Source: Calothrix sp. PCC 7716 (lineage in GTDB: Bacteria > Cyanobacteriota > Cyanobacteriia > Cyanobacteriales > Nostocaceae). Taken from it: a DNA stretch of 64,000 nucleotides. The notes below the pieces were generated by a model. It saw nothing but the letters and a program-made list of their open reading frames with translations. It was not told the DNA's origin and made no database searches. Below, piece after piece: positions 17,888 through 26,608 of the stretch. The stretch covers positions 1,984,001 to 2,048,000 of the forward strand of contig NZ_AP025018.1 in NCBI RefSeq assembly GCF_019977735.1. The letters are read 5' to 3'. Position numbers and translations under genes: made by a program. Each line of letters begins with the position of its first letter. Position 1 is the stretch's first letter.

Positions 17888-18401
17888 TAAGGTGGGCACT
17901 GCCCACCATACACTCAGCACCTTTACAAAAGATATCTATTTTCCTCTTTATTAATTCCCCAAATTTAGCTTAAAAATAGGGGCTGTATGGGAGAATCCTT
18001 ATCATGAAGAATGATGCCATGCGCTCGTTACATAAACAGAGTTTTCTCAAGGTTAGCATCTTAAAGAACTCAGATTTAACCAAGATTTTTCGCTACACTC
18101 GCTTATAATACTTTTAAAAAATTTAATTTCCGCCTTTGTAAGAATACTTAAAGTTGTACTTTTAAGTATTATTACTGATTACACTGTTAATTTTAGATTA
18201 CTAAGATAAGTGACATAGTTAGCCACACCCAGCAATTGTTGAATTGAACTGCTCGTTATCTAGTAATCAACTCGAAAGTAATTGGCTGTCGCTAATTAAT
18301 TTTTGTTTGTGCCTATATTCTCAATAGTATGAATTTAACAAGTTTGAAAAGGCTTGCTAATTTCGTGTGTCCTAAACTTATTGTAAACATAAGGATAAAT
18401 A
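17888..18401. other. Intergenic region ahead of the Ter cluster
   Basis: Contains the hairpin GGTGGGCACTGCCCACC (17891-17907), a sister of 26576-26592, then AT-rich DNA with no convincing gene. A 35-codon frame at 18004 (MKNDAMRSLHKQ...) is too weak to call. The promoter of the Ter cluster must lie in the last 200 bases, but I could not pick it out with confidence. Confidence 0.5.
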
Positions 18402-18977
18402 ATGGCAGTTTCGCTGGCAAAAGGGCAAAGAGTATCACTTGAAAAAGTCGCACCTGGTCTAACAGAGGTTTTTATTGGGCTTGGATGGGACATCAAAGCT
18501 ACAGATACAGGTTACGACTTTGATTTGGACTCATCTATATTCATGTTAGGAGAAGGCGAAAAACTTATTTCTGATAACCATTTCATTTTTTACAATAATC
18601 TTACAAGTCCCGACCCTGATAAATCACTTCAGCACATGGGAGATAATCTCACAGGTATAGGTGATGGAGATGATGAAGTAATTAAAGTTCATCTCAAAAA
18701 AGTGCCAGCCGACGTTCAAAAAATAGTTGTAACTGTAACCATTCATGAAGCGCAAAAGCGCGCTCAGAATTTTGGACAAGTACGAAATGCTTTTGTCCGT
18801 GTTGTTAATGCTGAGACTAAACAAGAAGTAATTCGCTACGACCTTGTTGAAGATTACTCGATAGAGACAGCGTTAATTATGGCTGAAATTTATCGTAAAG
18901 ATGGTGAGTGGCGCCTCAACGCTGTAGGAGCAGGATATCAAGGTGGCTTACAAGCTTTACTAGACAGATATAGCTAG
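18402..18977 (+). CDS. terD: TerD family stress protein
   Basis: A 191-residue TerD protein, first in a six-gene cluster. It starts with the canonical KGQRVSLEKVAPGL, has GLGWDIKATDTGYDFDLDSS and GDNLTGIGDGDDE, the two acidic loops that bind Ca2+ in TerD proteins, and ends with AVGAGYQGGL. TerD proteins belong to the tellurium resistance/general stress system and are thought to work as membrane-associated complexes. The next gene starts 12 bases after the stop. Confidence 0.93.
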   Translation: MAVSLAKGQRVSLEKVAPGLTEVFIGLGWDIKATDTGYDFDLDSSIFMLGEGEKLISDNHFIFYNNLTSPDPDKSLQHMGDNLTGIGDGDDEVIKVHLKKVPADVQKIVVTVTIHEAQKRAQNFGQVRNAFVRVVNAETKQEVIRYDLVEDYSIETALIMAEIYRKDGEWRLNAVGAGYQGGLQALLDRYS

Positions 18978-18989
18978 TTTCATACAAAT

Positions 18990-19508
18990 ATGATTATTCT
19001 CAAAAAAAAGGGAGATTCCATAGAACTCTCTAAAAAATTTACCAATGTTGATATCAAACTAAGTTGGACAAAATCTGTTGATTTAGACCTTCATGCCTTT
19101 TACAAATTGAAGAATGGAACATTTGGGCATGTTTCATATATAAATAAAGGTAGTTTGAATCAAGCGCCTTGTATCTTATTAGATAAAGATGCTGGTGTTG
19201 GTAATACACCTGGTAACAATCAAGAAAATATTAAAATAGCAACTTTATCTCATGTAGACTATGTGCTAATTGCTACAAATATCTTTCGATTTCTCGGTTT
19301 TTTATCAGCGGGTGATAGTTTTGCGAAATATGACGGCAAAGTTACCGTCAAAACCGATGCTGGAGACCATATAGAAGTACCATTAATATCTGAAGAAATT
19401 GGTAAATGGTGTGTGATTACAAAAATAGACAATAGTAATTTATCTACACCAAAAGTAATCAATATTAATAAGGTACAAAAATCAGAGCCAACCCTAAATG
19501 AATTTTAG
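18990..19508 (+). CDS. Divergent TerD-superfamily (TerA-like) protein
   Basis: A 172-residue protein with a TerD-like plan but different sequence: VDIKLSWTKSVDLDLHAFYKLKNG in place of the GLGWD...DLD motif, then LDKDAGVGNTPGNNQENI in the region of the acidic loop. It resembles the TerD-like half of TerA-type proteins. The start is ATG at 18990, 12 bases after terD, and the following gene starts 12 bases after its stop, so it belongs to the operon. Metal-binding residues are only partly kept. Confidence 0.7.
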   Translation: MIILKKKGDSIELSKKFTNVDIKLSWTKSVDLDLHAFYKLKNGTFGHVSYINKGSLNQAPCILLDKDAGVGNTPGNNQENIKIATLSHVDYVLIATNIFRFLGFLSAGDSFAKYDGKVTVKTDAGDHIEVPLISEEIGKWCVITKIDNSNLSTPKVININKVQKSEPTLNEF

Positions 19509-19520
19509 AAAGTAATCTAC

Positions 19521-20123
19521 ATGGCAATCAATTTACAAAAAGGGCAACGCATATCTCTCTCTAAAGAGGCGCCTGGACTAACAAAAATCATGTGTGGTCT
19601 GGGTTGGGATGTCGCAAAGCGTGCTGGTGGTGGTATATTTGGGGCTTTCAGTAAAACTAATGATTGTGATTTAGATGCCTCAGTAATTTGTTTAGATAGC
19701 AATGGCAAAATCAGAGATGCAGCTAATGTTATTTACTTTGGTAATTTATCTCATAAATCTGGCGCCATTACCCATCTAGGCGATAATCTTACGGGTGCTG
19801 GAGATGGTGATGATGAGCAAGTTATTGTAGACTTATCTCGCATACCTAATGATATTAGCAAACTTGTTTTCACGGTTAATATTTACGATTGTATCGAGCG
19901 TAAGCAAGACTTTACACAAGTAAAAAATGCCTTTGTGCGTTTAGTTAATACAGCTAATAATAAAGAGCTTGCAAAATACAATCTCTCTGGTTCTGAGTAT
20001 CAAGGAATGACCGGAATGGTCATGGCTGAAATTTACAATCACAACAATGAATGGAAAATGGCAGCCGTTGGTAGTGGTGTTAACGTTGTCGGTTTAGAAG
20101 GACTCGTGCAATCTTACGCATAA
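19521..20123 (+). CDS. TerD family protein with loop insertion (TerZ-like)
   Basis: A 200-residue TerD-family protein with KGQRISLSKEAPGL, GLGWDVAKR, DCDLDAS and GDNLTGAGDGDDE. It carries a 14-residue glycine-rich insertion (AGGGIFGAFSKTND) between GLGWD and DLDAS, a feature of TerZ-type members. Both Ca2+-binding loops are intact. It is the third gene of the cluster; a gap of 89 bases separates it from the next. Confidence 0.9.
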   Translation: MAINLQKGQRISLSKEAPGLTKIMCGLGWDVAKRAGGGIFGAFSKTNDCDLDASVICLDSNGKIRDAANVIYFGNLSHKSGAITHLGDNLTGAGDGDDEQVIVDLSRIPNDISKLVFTVNIYDCIERKQDFTQVKNAFVRLVNTANNKELAKYNLSGSEYQGMTGMVMAEIYNHNNEWKMAAVGSGVNVVGLEGLVQSYA

Positions 20124-20212
20124 TAATGCATTGGCATATAAATGCGGTCAAATTAATTTTAGAATCAACTCAAAGCAATCTGTAAAATATTTATTCTCAA
20201 GAGGTAACTATC

Positions 20213-20785
20213 ATGTCAATTAACTTAAGCAAAGGTGAAAGAATTAATTTATCTAAAGAAGCACCTAGCTTAAAAAAAGCAGGTATTGGTTTAGGTTGGG
20301 ATATTAACGCTACAGATACAGGTGCAGCTTTTGATTTAGATGCTTCTGTATTTATGTTGGCAGCAAATGGAAAAATTGTTAACGAAAAATATTTTGTATT
20401 TTATAATAATGTATCATCCCCAGACGGGTCTGTAAAACACGAAGGAGATAGTAGAACCGGAGAGGGTGCAGGAGACGATGAAACAATTTCTGTTGATTTA
20501 GACAAGGTTGATGCTTCAGTTCAAGAAATACTTTTTGTTGTCACTATTCACGAAGCAGAGCAAAGAAAGCAGAATTTTGGGCAAGTTAGAAATTCTTATA
20601 TTAGAATTTATGACAATATTACAGAAAAACAATTTGCTAAATATGAGTTGGAAGAAGATGCTTCTATAGAAACTGCAATTGAATTTGGCAAACTTTATCG
20701 AAAAGATGGCGAATGGAGATTCCAAGCTGTCGGAACAGGTTACAAATCAGGTCTTCAAAATTTTGTAGACCGCTACGCTGCTTAG
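20213..20785 (+). CDS. TerD/TerE family stress protein
   Basis: A 190-residue TerD-family protein close to the first gene of the cluster (KGERINLSKEAPSL, GLGWDINATDTGAAFDLDAS, GDSRTGEGAGDDE, AVGTGYKSGL). The start follows AAGAGGTAACTATC, a good ribosome binding site. It lies between the TerZ-like gene and the TerD-vWA fusion. The four TerD-type proteins probably assemble as hetero-oligomers. Confidence 0.92.
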   Translation: MSINLSKGERINLSKEAPSLKKAGIGLGWDINATDTGAAFDLDASVFMLAANGKIVNEKYFVFYNNVSSPDGSVKHEGDSRTGEGAGDDETISVDLDKVDASVQEILFVVTIHEAEQRKQNFGQVRNSYIRIYDNITEKQFAKYELEEDASIETAIEFGKLYRKDGEWRFQAVGTGYKSGLQNFVDRYAA

Positions 20786-20901
20786 TATCATCATAAACAA
20801 TCTAGAAGCAATTTAATCTAGCAGGGGTAACAAAGGTGTATACCCCTTTCTAATTAAATTACTCATTCCTTAGTATGATTTAATTCAGGGAGATATATAA
20901 A

Positions 20902-22320
20902 ATGGAAATAGAATTAACTAAAGGTAGTAGATTTAATCTTTCTAAGGAAGCGCCAGATTTAAAAAAAGTTGCTATTGGTTTAGGTTGGCAAGTTAGTAAA
21001 AATGGGCAAAGTTATGATGTTGACGCTTCTGTATTTATGTTAAGCGCCAGTGGCAAAGTTCCAAATGATAACTACTTTGTATTTTACAATAATCTTCAAT
21101 CTTTTGATGGCGCCCTCAAACATACAGGAGATAACAGAACAGGAGAAGGAAATGGGGATGATGAAACAATATATGTTGATTTGGCAAAAGTAAACCCAGT
21201 TATTCAGGAAATCGTCTTTGTTGTCACTATTCATGAAGCTCAGGAAACTGAGCAAAATTTTAGCCAAATTAAAAACCCTTACATCAAAATTTATAATTAT
21301 GAAAATAAAAGGTCAATTGCTCGATATAATTTGAAAGAAGCTTTTTCCCAAGAAACCGCTGTAGAGTTTGGAAGATTGTATAAAAAGGAAGATGAATGGA
21401 GATTTCAAGCGGTAGGAGAAGGTTATAATACTGGATTAAAAACTTTTGTAGATAAGTTTATTAATAATTCCAGGCATGAAGAAGATGCTAGTGCTAGAGA
21501 AAAAAAACTAGAAAATATTCAAGACAACAAGCCTCAAATAGCCATATCTTTAGATAAAAAACTTGAAGAAAAAGCGCCACATATTTTTAATCTTGTTAAA
21601 AAAGCCGATATATCACTTCAAAAAGTTAATTTAACAAATCATAAAGCAAAAGTTGCACTTTGCCTTGATATTTCTGGCTCGATGTCTTGGCTATACAGTT
21701 CAGGTAAAATACAAATTTTTGCAGAAAAAATTCTTGCATTAGGATGTCGATTTGATGATAATGCCTCTATTGACATATTCCTTTTCGGGGCTGACGCTCA
21801 TCATGTTGGTGAAATGAATATTGATAACTTTAAAGATTTTATTCAAAATGTTCTTCAGAAATATCCTTTAGAAGGTGGTACCTATTATGGTAAAGCAATG
21901 AAGATGATTAAAGAGTATTATTTTAAGGGGTGGCAGAAAATGATAAATAAACATTTTGCTTCAAATCAACCTGTTTATGTAATGTTTGTTACAGATGGCG
22001 CCACTCATGACCAGTTGGAAACAGAAAAAATTCTAAAAGAGTCCTCACATCAGCCTATTTTTTGGCAATTTATGGCAATTGGTAAGTCACGGAAGGATGT
22101 TAAAGGAGAAGGTATTTTGGGGTGGTTATCTCAATTAATAGCAAGTGACTTCAGTTTTCTAGAGCAACTGGATGAAATGAACGACCGCTTTCTTGATAAT
22201 GCAGATTTTTTTAGTGTAGAAGACCCAGAAACTATAGCAGATCAACAACTTTATGATTTACTGATGGCTGAATATCCAAATTGGGTTAAGTTAGCCAAAG
22301 CAAAAAAAATATTACGATAA
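20902..22320 (+). CDS. TerD domain fused to von Willebrand A domain (TerF-like)
   Basis: A 472-residue two-domain protein. Residues 1-185 are a TerD domain (KGSRFNLSKEAPDL, GLGWQVSKNG, GDNRTGEGNGDDE); a charged linker follows; residues about 250-460 are a vWA domain with the MIDAS metal site DISGSMS, a conserved Thr in GGTYYGKAM and the strand VMFVTDGATHD. This is the TerF architecture. The vWA part probably binds a protein partner through a divalent metal. The next gene starts 21 bases after the stop. Confidence 0.9.
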   Translation: MEIELTKGSRFNLSKEAPDLKKVAIGLGWQVSKNGQSYDVDASVFMLSASGKVPNDNYFVFYNNLQSFDGALKHTGDNRTGEGNGDDETIYVDLAKVNPVIQEIVFVVTIHEAQETEQNFSQIKNPYIKIYNYENKRSIARYNLKEAFSQETAVEFGRLYKKEDEWRFQAVGEGYNTGLKTFVDKFINNSRHEEDASAREKKLENIQDNKPQIAISLDKKLEEKAPHIFNLVKKADISLQKVNLTNHKAKVALCLDISGSMSWLYSSGKIQIFAEKILALGCRFDDNASIDIFLFGADAHHVGEMNIDNFKDFIQNVLQKYPLEGGTYYGKAMKMIKEYYFKGWQKMINKHFASNQPVYVMFVTDGATHDQLETEKILKESSHQPIFWQFMAIGKSRKDVKGEGILGWLSQLIASDFSFLEQLDEMNDRFLDNADFFSVEDPETIADQQLYDLLMAEYPNWVKLAKAKKILR

Positions 22321-22341
22321 AGGTAAACGAAATATAAACCA

Positions 22342-23034
22342 ATGTCATTGTATGAGCGCTTAGATTTAACCAGACCTTCTCGTAAATCAAAATTACCTAT
22401 TTGGGAACGCATCGATCTGACTAGGGCACCTAAACTTCGCTGTCCTGGATGCCGTTCACGCATTCACAGAGAATGGGAATTTTGCTCTTTTTGTGGACAA
22501 AACCTTAGAGAGCAAGATAGCGAGTTTCGCCGTTGTATCTGGGTAGATATATCTGGAATGGATGTTGCTGAAGAAAATAGAGAAGCTGTCAGTAATATTC
22601 TTTTTGATGCTTTTTCCAAAGTTTACGGCGCATTTAGAAGCGTGAATGTATTTTTGACTTCAGATCCACCCGACCCTAAACAGTGGGGGGAAGACTTTAC
22701 TCACGTCTATATATTTGCTGACGACCAACCTGTTGACTATCTTGGTATAGCTACTTTTAAACAAGGAGTAGTTACAGACCGTGCAATTATTCGTATTGAC
22801 CAAGTTTTTTATGCTTCTTCTAAAGCCAACTTAGATACTAATCAATTATCTAACTTAATTGCTAACGCTATTGCTCATGAAATTGGGCATACTTTAGGTT
22901 TAGACCATTCTGCGCTAACAACCGATGTTATGCATGATGGACTCGACCATACAGTTCATAGCTTGATCCCTCCTTCGTTTCATGAAAAGCAAATAAGTAT
23001 GATGAATTTTGCTATTCGCAAACTCGGCGCCTGA
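22342..23034 (+). CDS. Zinc-ribbon plus metzincin-type metalloprotease
   Basis: A 230-residue protein, last in the Ter cluster. Two four-cysteine knuckles CPGC and CSFC (about residues 34-54) form a zinc ribbon. The C-terminal half carries HEIGHTLGLDH (about 179-189), the HEXXHXXGXXH zinc site of metzincins, followed by a Met-turn-like VMHDGLD. The N-terminus repeats a motif (YERLDLTR and WERIDLTR). There is no signal peptide, so it is predicted to be an intracellular protease. Its place in the operon suggests it acts on, or is controlled by, the TerD/vWA proteins. Confidence 0.85.
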   Translation: MSLYERLDLTRPSRKSKLPIWERIDLTRAPKLRCPGCRSRIHREWEFCSFCGQNLREQDSEFRRCIWVDISGMDVAEENREAVSNILFDAFSKVYGAFRSVNVFLTSDPPDPKQWGEDFTHVYIFADDQPVDYLGIATFKQGVVTDRAIIRIDQVFYASSKANLDTNQLSNLIANAIAHEIGHTLGLDHSALTTDVMHDGLDHTVHSLIPPSFHEKQISMMNFAIRKLGA

Positions 23035-23576
23035 AGTGGTGTCTAAGCAAAATCAGGAGAAGACGTGCTACCAGGTTTTGTTTTAGATATGCAGTTTATA
23101 TGGTAATTATTTAACCTGTTCTTAGTAATCTTAAGTCGGAGGCGCCTAACCTCCACGCTTTGCTCTGTGTCCAAAGTTTTGGGGAGTTCTCTCTTCTTTC
23201 TTCTTTCTTTGTGTCCTTTGTGTCCTTTGTGGTTCATTCCTCTTAACTCTCCAAAATCAATGACGTGAACCACTAATTACATTGTATAAAATATTTTTAA
23301 TTGGTAGTTAGTTATTTAGTTATAAATTTTGCTGGCGTAACTTTTAAGATTATTCTTACAATATTTACATACGTGTAAATACTGCTAAAAATAATTGATG
23401 CAACACAGGTATTCGGTAAGAAATCAATTAAACAGTGGTTTTCATTCTTGTGTCACATAACATATATGGCAACAACATTTATATATGTACAGGTAAATTT
23501 ATCTAGAGGTTGTTAGTATAGTATTGATACCTACATCGATGGTATTATGTCACGCTGCCAACTATGACAGGTCGTT
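23035..23576. other. Intergenic region with GT-rich repeat
   Basis: About 540 bases without a convincing gene. It has one GGCGCC site (about 23142) and a run of the repeated word TTTGTGTCC/CTTTGTGG (about 23205-23235), a common degenerate cyanobacterial repeat that yields a spurious frame rich in HKGHKE on the minus strand. The rest is AT-rich and likely holds the promoter of the GAF gene. Confidence 0.5.
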
Positions 23577-24416
23577 ATGGCATTAAATCTACCCAAAATT
23601 CCAAGTTGGTTAAAAATATCTATCGCATCGATAGGTACTGTAACTGCTTTTGCTTTTGAGGGCATTATTGGAAATACAGCTCATGATGCTCTTAAATATG
23701 CTTCGCCTTTTCTTAATATATCCATAACTGTTCGCTTGTGGGTTGCAATATTATGTGTATTTTTTGTAGTTTTTCCTTGTTTATTGGTTATACAGCGTTA
23801 TCATGCTGCACATCAAATATCTGTAAAACTTCATTCGCTTGATGAAACTCTATGGTATTTGTTGCCTAAGTTATGTGAGGCGCCTGATGCTAGTCTAGCT
23901 CTACAACGTTTTTTCGATGAATTTTTAGAGCAAACACTTGAATTTCTCCAACTTTTAGATGGTTGTGGTATCGCTGTATATGCTCCCGATGTTACTGACC
24001 CTGATTATCTCACTACTTGGTTTTTTCTGGAATATCCAAATGAAAGTCCTGATAAAGCACGCTTTTATATTGGAAATGGTTCTAATGCTAAACGTGGTAT
24101 TGCTGGTCTGACTTTTTTAGATAAAAAAAGCTATGTTGTGCATTTATCTCGAAAAAATGGAGAATTACAAGCAGATAACCCCGAATATATCTTTTTTGAT
24201 AAGGCTAAACGGCGCCGTTTCCCGTATAAATCATTAATTACAGTTCCCATTATTGGCGATACGGGCGATTGTCTTGGGGTTATGTGCTTGTATAGTAATT
24301 ATGTTACTGCTTTTGATTCAAGTGCAGTTAAAAACCTGTTGGTTGCTATTTCTGGTCGTCTTTCTACTGCTATGCTCGTTGCAAAAGCACATCATATGCA
24401 TCCTTTGCTTCCCTAA
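23577..24416 (+). CDS. Membrane-anchored GAF domain protein
   Basis: A 279-residue protein with two N-terminal hydrophobic segments (about residues 13-30 and 47-70) and a cytosolic GAF domain at about 90-270 (WFFLEYP, SLITVPIIGDTGDCLGVMCLYS). No histidine kinase, GGDEF or phosphatase domain follows. The GAF domain lacks the conserved chromophore cysteine pattern of phytochromes, so it probably binds a small ligand or acts as a dimerisation unit. The gene faces a small convergent gene two bases away. Confidence 0.75.
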   Translation: MALNLPKIPSWLKISIASIGTVTAFAFEGIIGNTAHDALKYASPFLNISITVRLWVAILCVFFVVFPCLLVIQRYHAAHQISVKLHSLDETLWYLLPKLCEAPDASLALQRFFDEFLEQTLEFLQLLDGCGIAVYAPDVTDPDYLTTWFFLEYPNESPDKARFYIGNGSNAKRGIAGLTFLDKKSYVVHLSRKNGELQADNPEYIFFDKAKRRRFPYKSLITVPIIGDTGDCLGVMCLYSNYVTAFDSSAVKNLLVAISGRLSTAMLVAKAHHMHPLLP

Positions 24417-24418
24417 GA

Positions 24419-24664
24419 CTATTTACTGCTAAAAATTGATGTTAGTTTTTTTATAAAACGCGGTATTACACTTCGCTGTTTGGCTAAACCAAATGTTACA
24501 AGCGTATAATCTGTACCGTAGTCTCGTTCTGCTTGGTGAAACTCTTGTTTTGATATTCTGCCTCGCATATACTCTTTAGAGGCTTTGTTCAAACGTAGTT
24601 GGCGCTCTTCTGCGGTTAATTTTTTGGCGAATTCGTTGTTACTTAAGCTATATACGCTTCTCAT
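24419..24664 (-). CDS. Small basic protein, unknown
   Basis: An 81-residue lysine- and arginine-rich helical protein (KKLTAEERQLRLNKASKEYM, SKQEFHQAERDY). It has no membrane segment or known motif. It ends two bases from the convergent GAF gene, so the transcripts overlap. I cannot assign a function. Confidence 0.5.
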   Translation of the reverse strand: MRSVYSLSNNEFAKKLTAEERQLRLNKASKEYMRGRISKQEFHQAERDYGTDYTLVTFGLAKQRSVIPRFIKKLTSIFSSK

Positions 24665-24997
24665 AATTTTATCTACTTAACTTTTTTATTTTATTTATAC
24701 TTGTACTTGTTACAGATAAATTGTTTCAGCTTTGTTAATCTAGCATTTTTAGGTTTTTACAGCAATAAAGATTTATAATGAGAGAATCATCATAAATCTT
24801 TATATTTGGGATTTACTATTTTATTAACTTCAAGTGTATTTTTTGGTTTTCGGAAAATTTTTTTGTGTTATTAGCAAATTAAAGGCGGGCAGGGATGCCC
24901 GCTCCACAATATTATACTCAACACTCAGCACTCAACACTCAGCACTCAGCACTCAACACTCAGCACTCAGCACTCAACACTCAGCACTCAACACTAA
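24665..24997. repeat. Heptamer tandem repeats and hairpin, intergenic
   Basis: Holds the GGCGGGCAGGGATGCCCGC hairpin (24884-24907) and a run of about eleven alternating heptamers CTCAACA and CTCAGCA from 24917 to about 24995, ending at the 3' end of the methyltransferase gene. These are the short tandemly repeated repetitive sequences typical of filamentous cyanobacteria. The first 220 bases are plain AT-rich DNA. Confidence 0.85.
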
Positions 24998-26053
24998 TTA
25001 AACAGGTTTGTGAGCTATTAGGTATTTGCTCATGAAGTGTACTTGTGTGTCTATGTTTTCAAAACCTGCTTTCTGTAAGCGCTCTACCAAATCATCGGTC
25101 ATGTAGTGGCGATAATATGGTTCGTGGAAGGTTTCGTAGAAGTTGTGCATTATTGGTTCGAGTTCAGGTGAGTCACTTACCTGGATGGAGTCGCAGATAA
25201 TAAATGTTCCACCGGGTTTGACGACACGGAAGCATTCGTTAATAACGTTTTGCCGCGCGACTCCTGGTAGTTCGTGGAATAAGAATACCGAAGTGACTGC
25301 GTGGAAGTAGTTATCTAAATATGGTAATTCTTCGCTGTTTGCTTGCAGTAGTTGCGGTACTTCTCCAGGAATTTGAGATAGTAGTTCGTTTGCTTTGCGT
25401 AAGTAAGCTGGTGATAAGTCTGTACCGTAGAGCGATGCATGAGGTAGTGTGCTACGAATTGCTTTTAGGGTACGACCTGTACCACATGCTACGTCTAATA
25501 CTCTTCTTTGTGATGGTGGTACTTCTGCAAAAAAGTTTAAGTTCTCTTTTAATGGCGCCAAAATTCTACGACGCATTGCATCTGCTGAACCACCAAACAA
25601 TATCTCGACTTGTAAGTCATACATATTGGCAGACAACTCGCTCAAGTAGCCATCTGTCTGATGGTGGAAGTTTTGCACGTAGTAGCTAGGGTAGCCTTCA
25701 GTATTAATACCTGAAGAAAAATCTTGGTACTTTTTGTTTTTGGCACGTTCCCAAATTTGCGGCATGTCAAACCACATCATTGGATAGTACTTGAAGAAGT
25801 CTTCCCAGGAGTTATCGAATAGCAGACTTTCTGAATAAATACCGCGTTGCGAGTCTTGCCAGTCAACTTCAAGTAGATTATTTAATCTTTCTTGAATTTT
25901 TGGTATAACCCCAGTTGGAATTGGTGTTGTTTTATTCTCAGTCGGTGATATCAAGTTCATTAAGCGTGTGCTAATGATTTTGTGCGCTAAACCAAAGTAA
26001 TTTTTACCCTGCTGAAAACTCTGATAAGTTAGCTTCGTTAAAGTGTCTGACAT
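24998..26053 (-). CDS. Class I SAM-dependent methyltransferase
   Basis: A 351-residue protein. The first 170 residues are an unrecognised helical domain with many aromatics. The methyltransferase fold follows with motif I VLDVACGTGRTL, an acidic strand end LYGTDLSP, LLQANSEELPYLDNYF and VVKPGGTFIICDS, all as in the methyltransferase 11 group. The target is unknown; the extra N-terminal domain suggests a lipid or other hydrophobic substrate. It is divergent from gifA. Confidence 0.85.
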   Translation of the reverse strand: MSDTLTKLTYQSFQQGKNYFGLAHKIISTRLMNLISPTENKTTPIPTGVIPKIQERLNNLLEVDWQDSQRGIYSESLLFDNSWEDFFKYYPMMWFDMPQIWERAKNKKYQDFSSGINTEGYPSYYVQNFHHQTDGYLSELSANMYDLQVEILFGGSADAMRRRILAPLKENLNFFAEVPPSQRRVLDVACGTGRTLKAIRSTLPHASLYGTDLSPAYLRKANELLSQIPGEVPQLLQANSEELPYLDNYFHAVTSVFLFHELPGVARQNVINECFRVVKPGGTFIICDSIQVSDSPELEPIMHNFYETFHEPYYRHYMTDDLVERLQKAGFENIDTQVHFMSKYLIAHKPV

Positions 26054-26234
26054 GAGAACAACTCGATTTTTATTACTTTTTGTATATTTACTTTAAGTAA
26101 TTGTAACGAATATTTGATGAGCCTAGAGTAGGGTTTACCGTTCTGAAGTCTTAAATCCTTAGAGATATTTCTTGAGAATCATTCTAATTATAATTATTAA
26201 GAAATTATAAAGTTTTAATAAACGGTATCATATG

Positions 26235-26268
26235 GTAACATACGTTACAGAATTAAATGCGATATGAT
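26235..26268 (+). promoter_or_regulatory. NtcA box overlapping the gifA promoter
   Basis: A perfect NtcA site GTA-ACATACGT-TAC is at 26235-26248. A -10-like TATGAT lies at 26263-26268, only 14 bases away. At this spacing NtcA would cover the -35 region and block RNA polymerase, matching the known repression of gif genes by NtcA under nitrogen limitation. Confidence 0.75.
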
Positions 26269-26319
26269 TAGTTCAGACAAAAAAAGAAATAACTAAGAGT
26301 TCATAGGGAGAAGTTTATT

Positions 26320-26514
26320 ATGTCTACACAAGATAAAGCACGCGCGTTAATGCAACGTCACTACCACATCGTTAAAAATCGTCAGCAGTCAATGTTGGGA
26401 CGTACTGGTGAGGAGATTGGTTTGACTGGAGAAGTTTCTGATTATTGGAATCCCTTGCAAGGTAAAATTGACCCTAGTAAGCGTGCGGCTTTTGATAGCA
26501 CTTCGATGAATTGA
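26320..26514 (+). CDS. gifA: Glutamine synthetase inactivating factor IF7
   Basis: A 64-residue basic, largely unfolded protein with the IF7 pattern STQDKARALMQRHYHIVKNR followed by QQSMLGRTGEEIG and a Trp-containing WNPLQGK segment. GifA binds and inactivates type I glutamine synthetase when ammonium is plentiful. The gene faces glnA, ending 94 bases from it, with a shared terminator between. AGGGAGAAG is a strong ribosome binding site. The length matches known IF7 proteins. Confidence 0.88.
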   Translation: MSTQDKARALMQRHYHIVKNRQQSMLGRTGEEIGLTGEVSDYWNPLQGKIDPSKRAAFDSTSMN

Positions 26515-26539
26515 AAGGATTTGTACGATAGTCAAGAAA

Positions 26540-26570
26540 AAAGCCACCCTTTAGAGGTGGCTTTGTTTTT
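26540..26570. terminator. Bidirectional intrinsic terminator between gifA and glnA
   Basis: AAGCCACC-CTTTAGA-GGTGGCTT forms a perfect eight-pair stem flanked by a T-run on the plus strand (TTTGTTTTT) and by AAAAAA on the left, giving a U-tract for glnA transcripts too. It therefore serves both convergent genes. A second hairpin GGTGGGCAGTGCCCACC follows at 26576-26592. Confidence 0.85.
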
Positions 26571-26608
26571 GGTATGGTGGGCAGTGCCCACCTTACAATT
26601 GGAAAGGA

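Noticed and set aside
18004-18111. 35-codon frame MKNDAMRSLHKQ
   Set aside because: Short, weak ribosome binding site and no recognisable features; could be chance.
23043-23273. Minus-strand frame rich in HKGHKE
   Set aside because: It is made by a GTGTCCTTT-type repeat, has no protein-like features and overlaps only non-coding DNA.
24917-24995. CRISPR-like regular repeats
   Set aside because: The units are contiguous heptamers without spacers, so this is a tandem repeat and not a CRISPR array.
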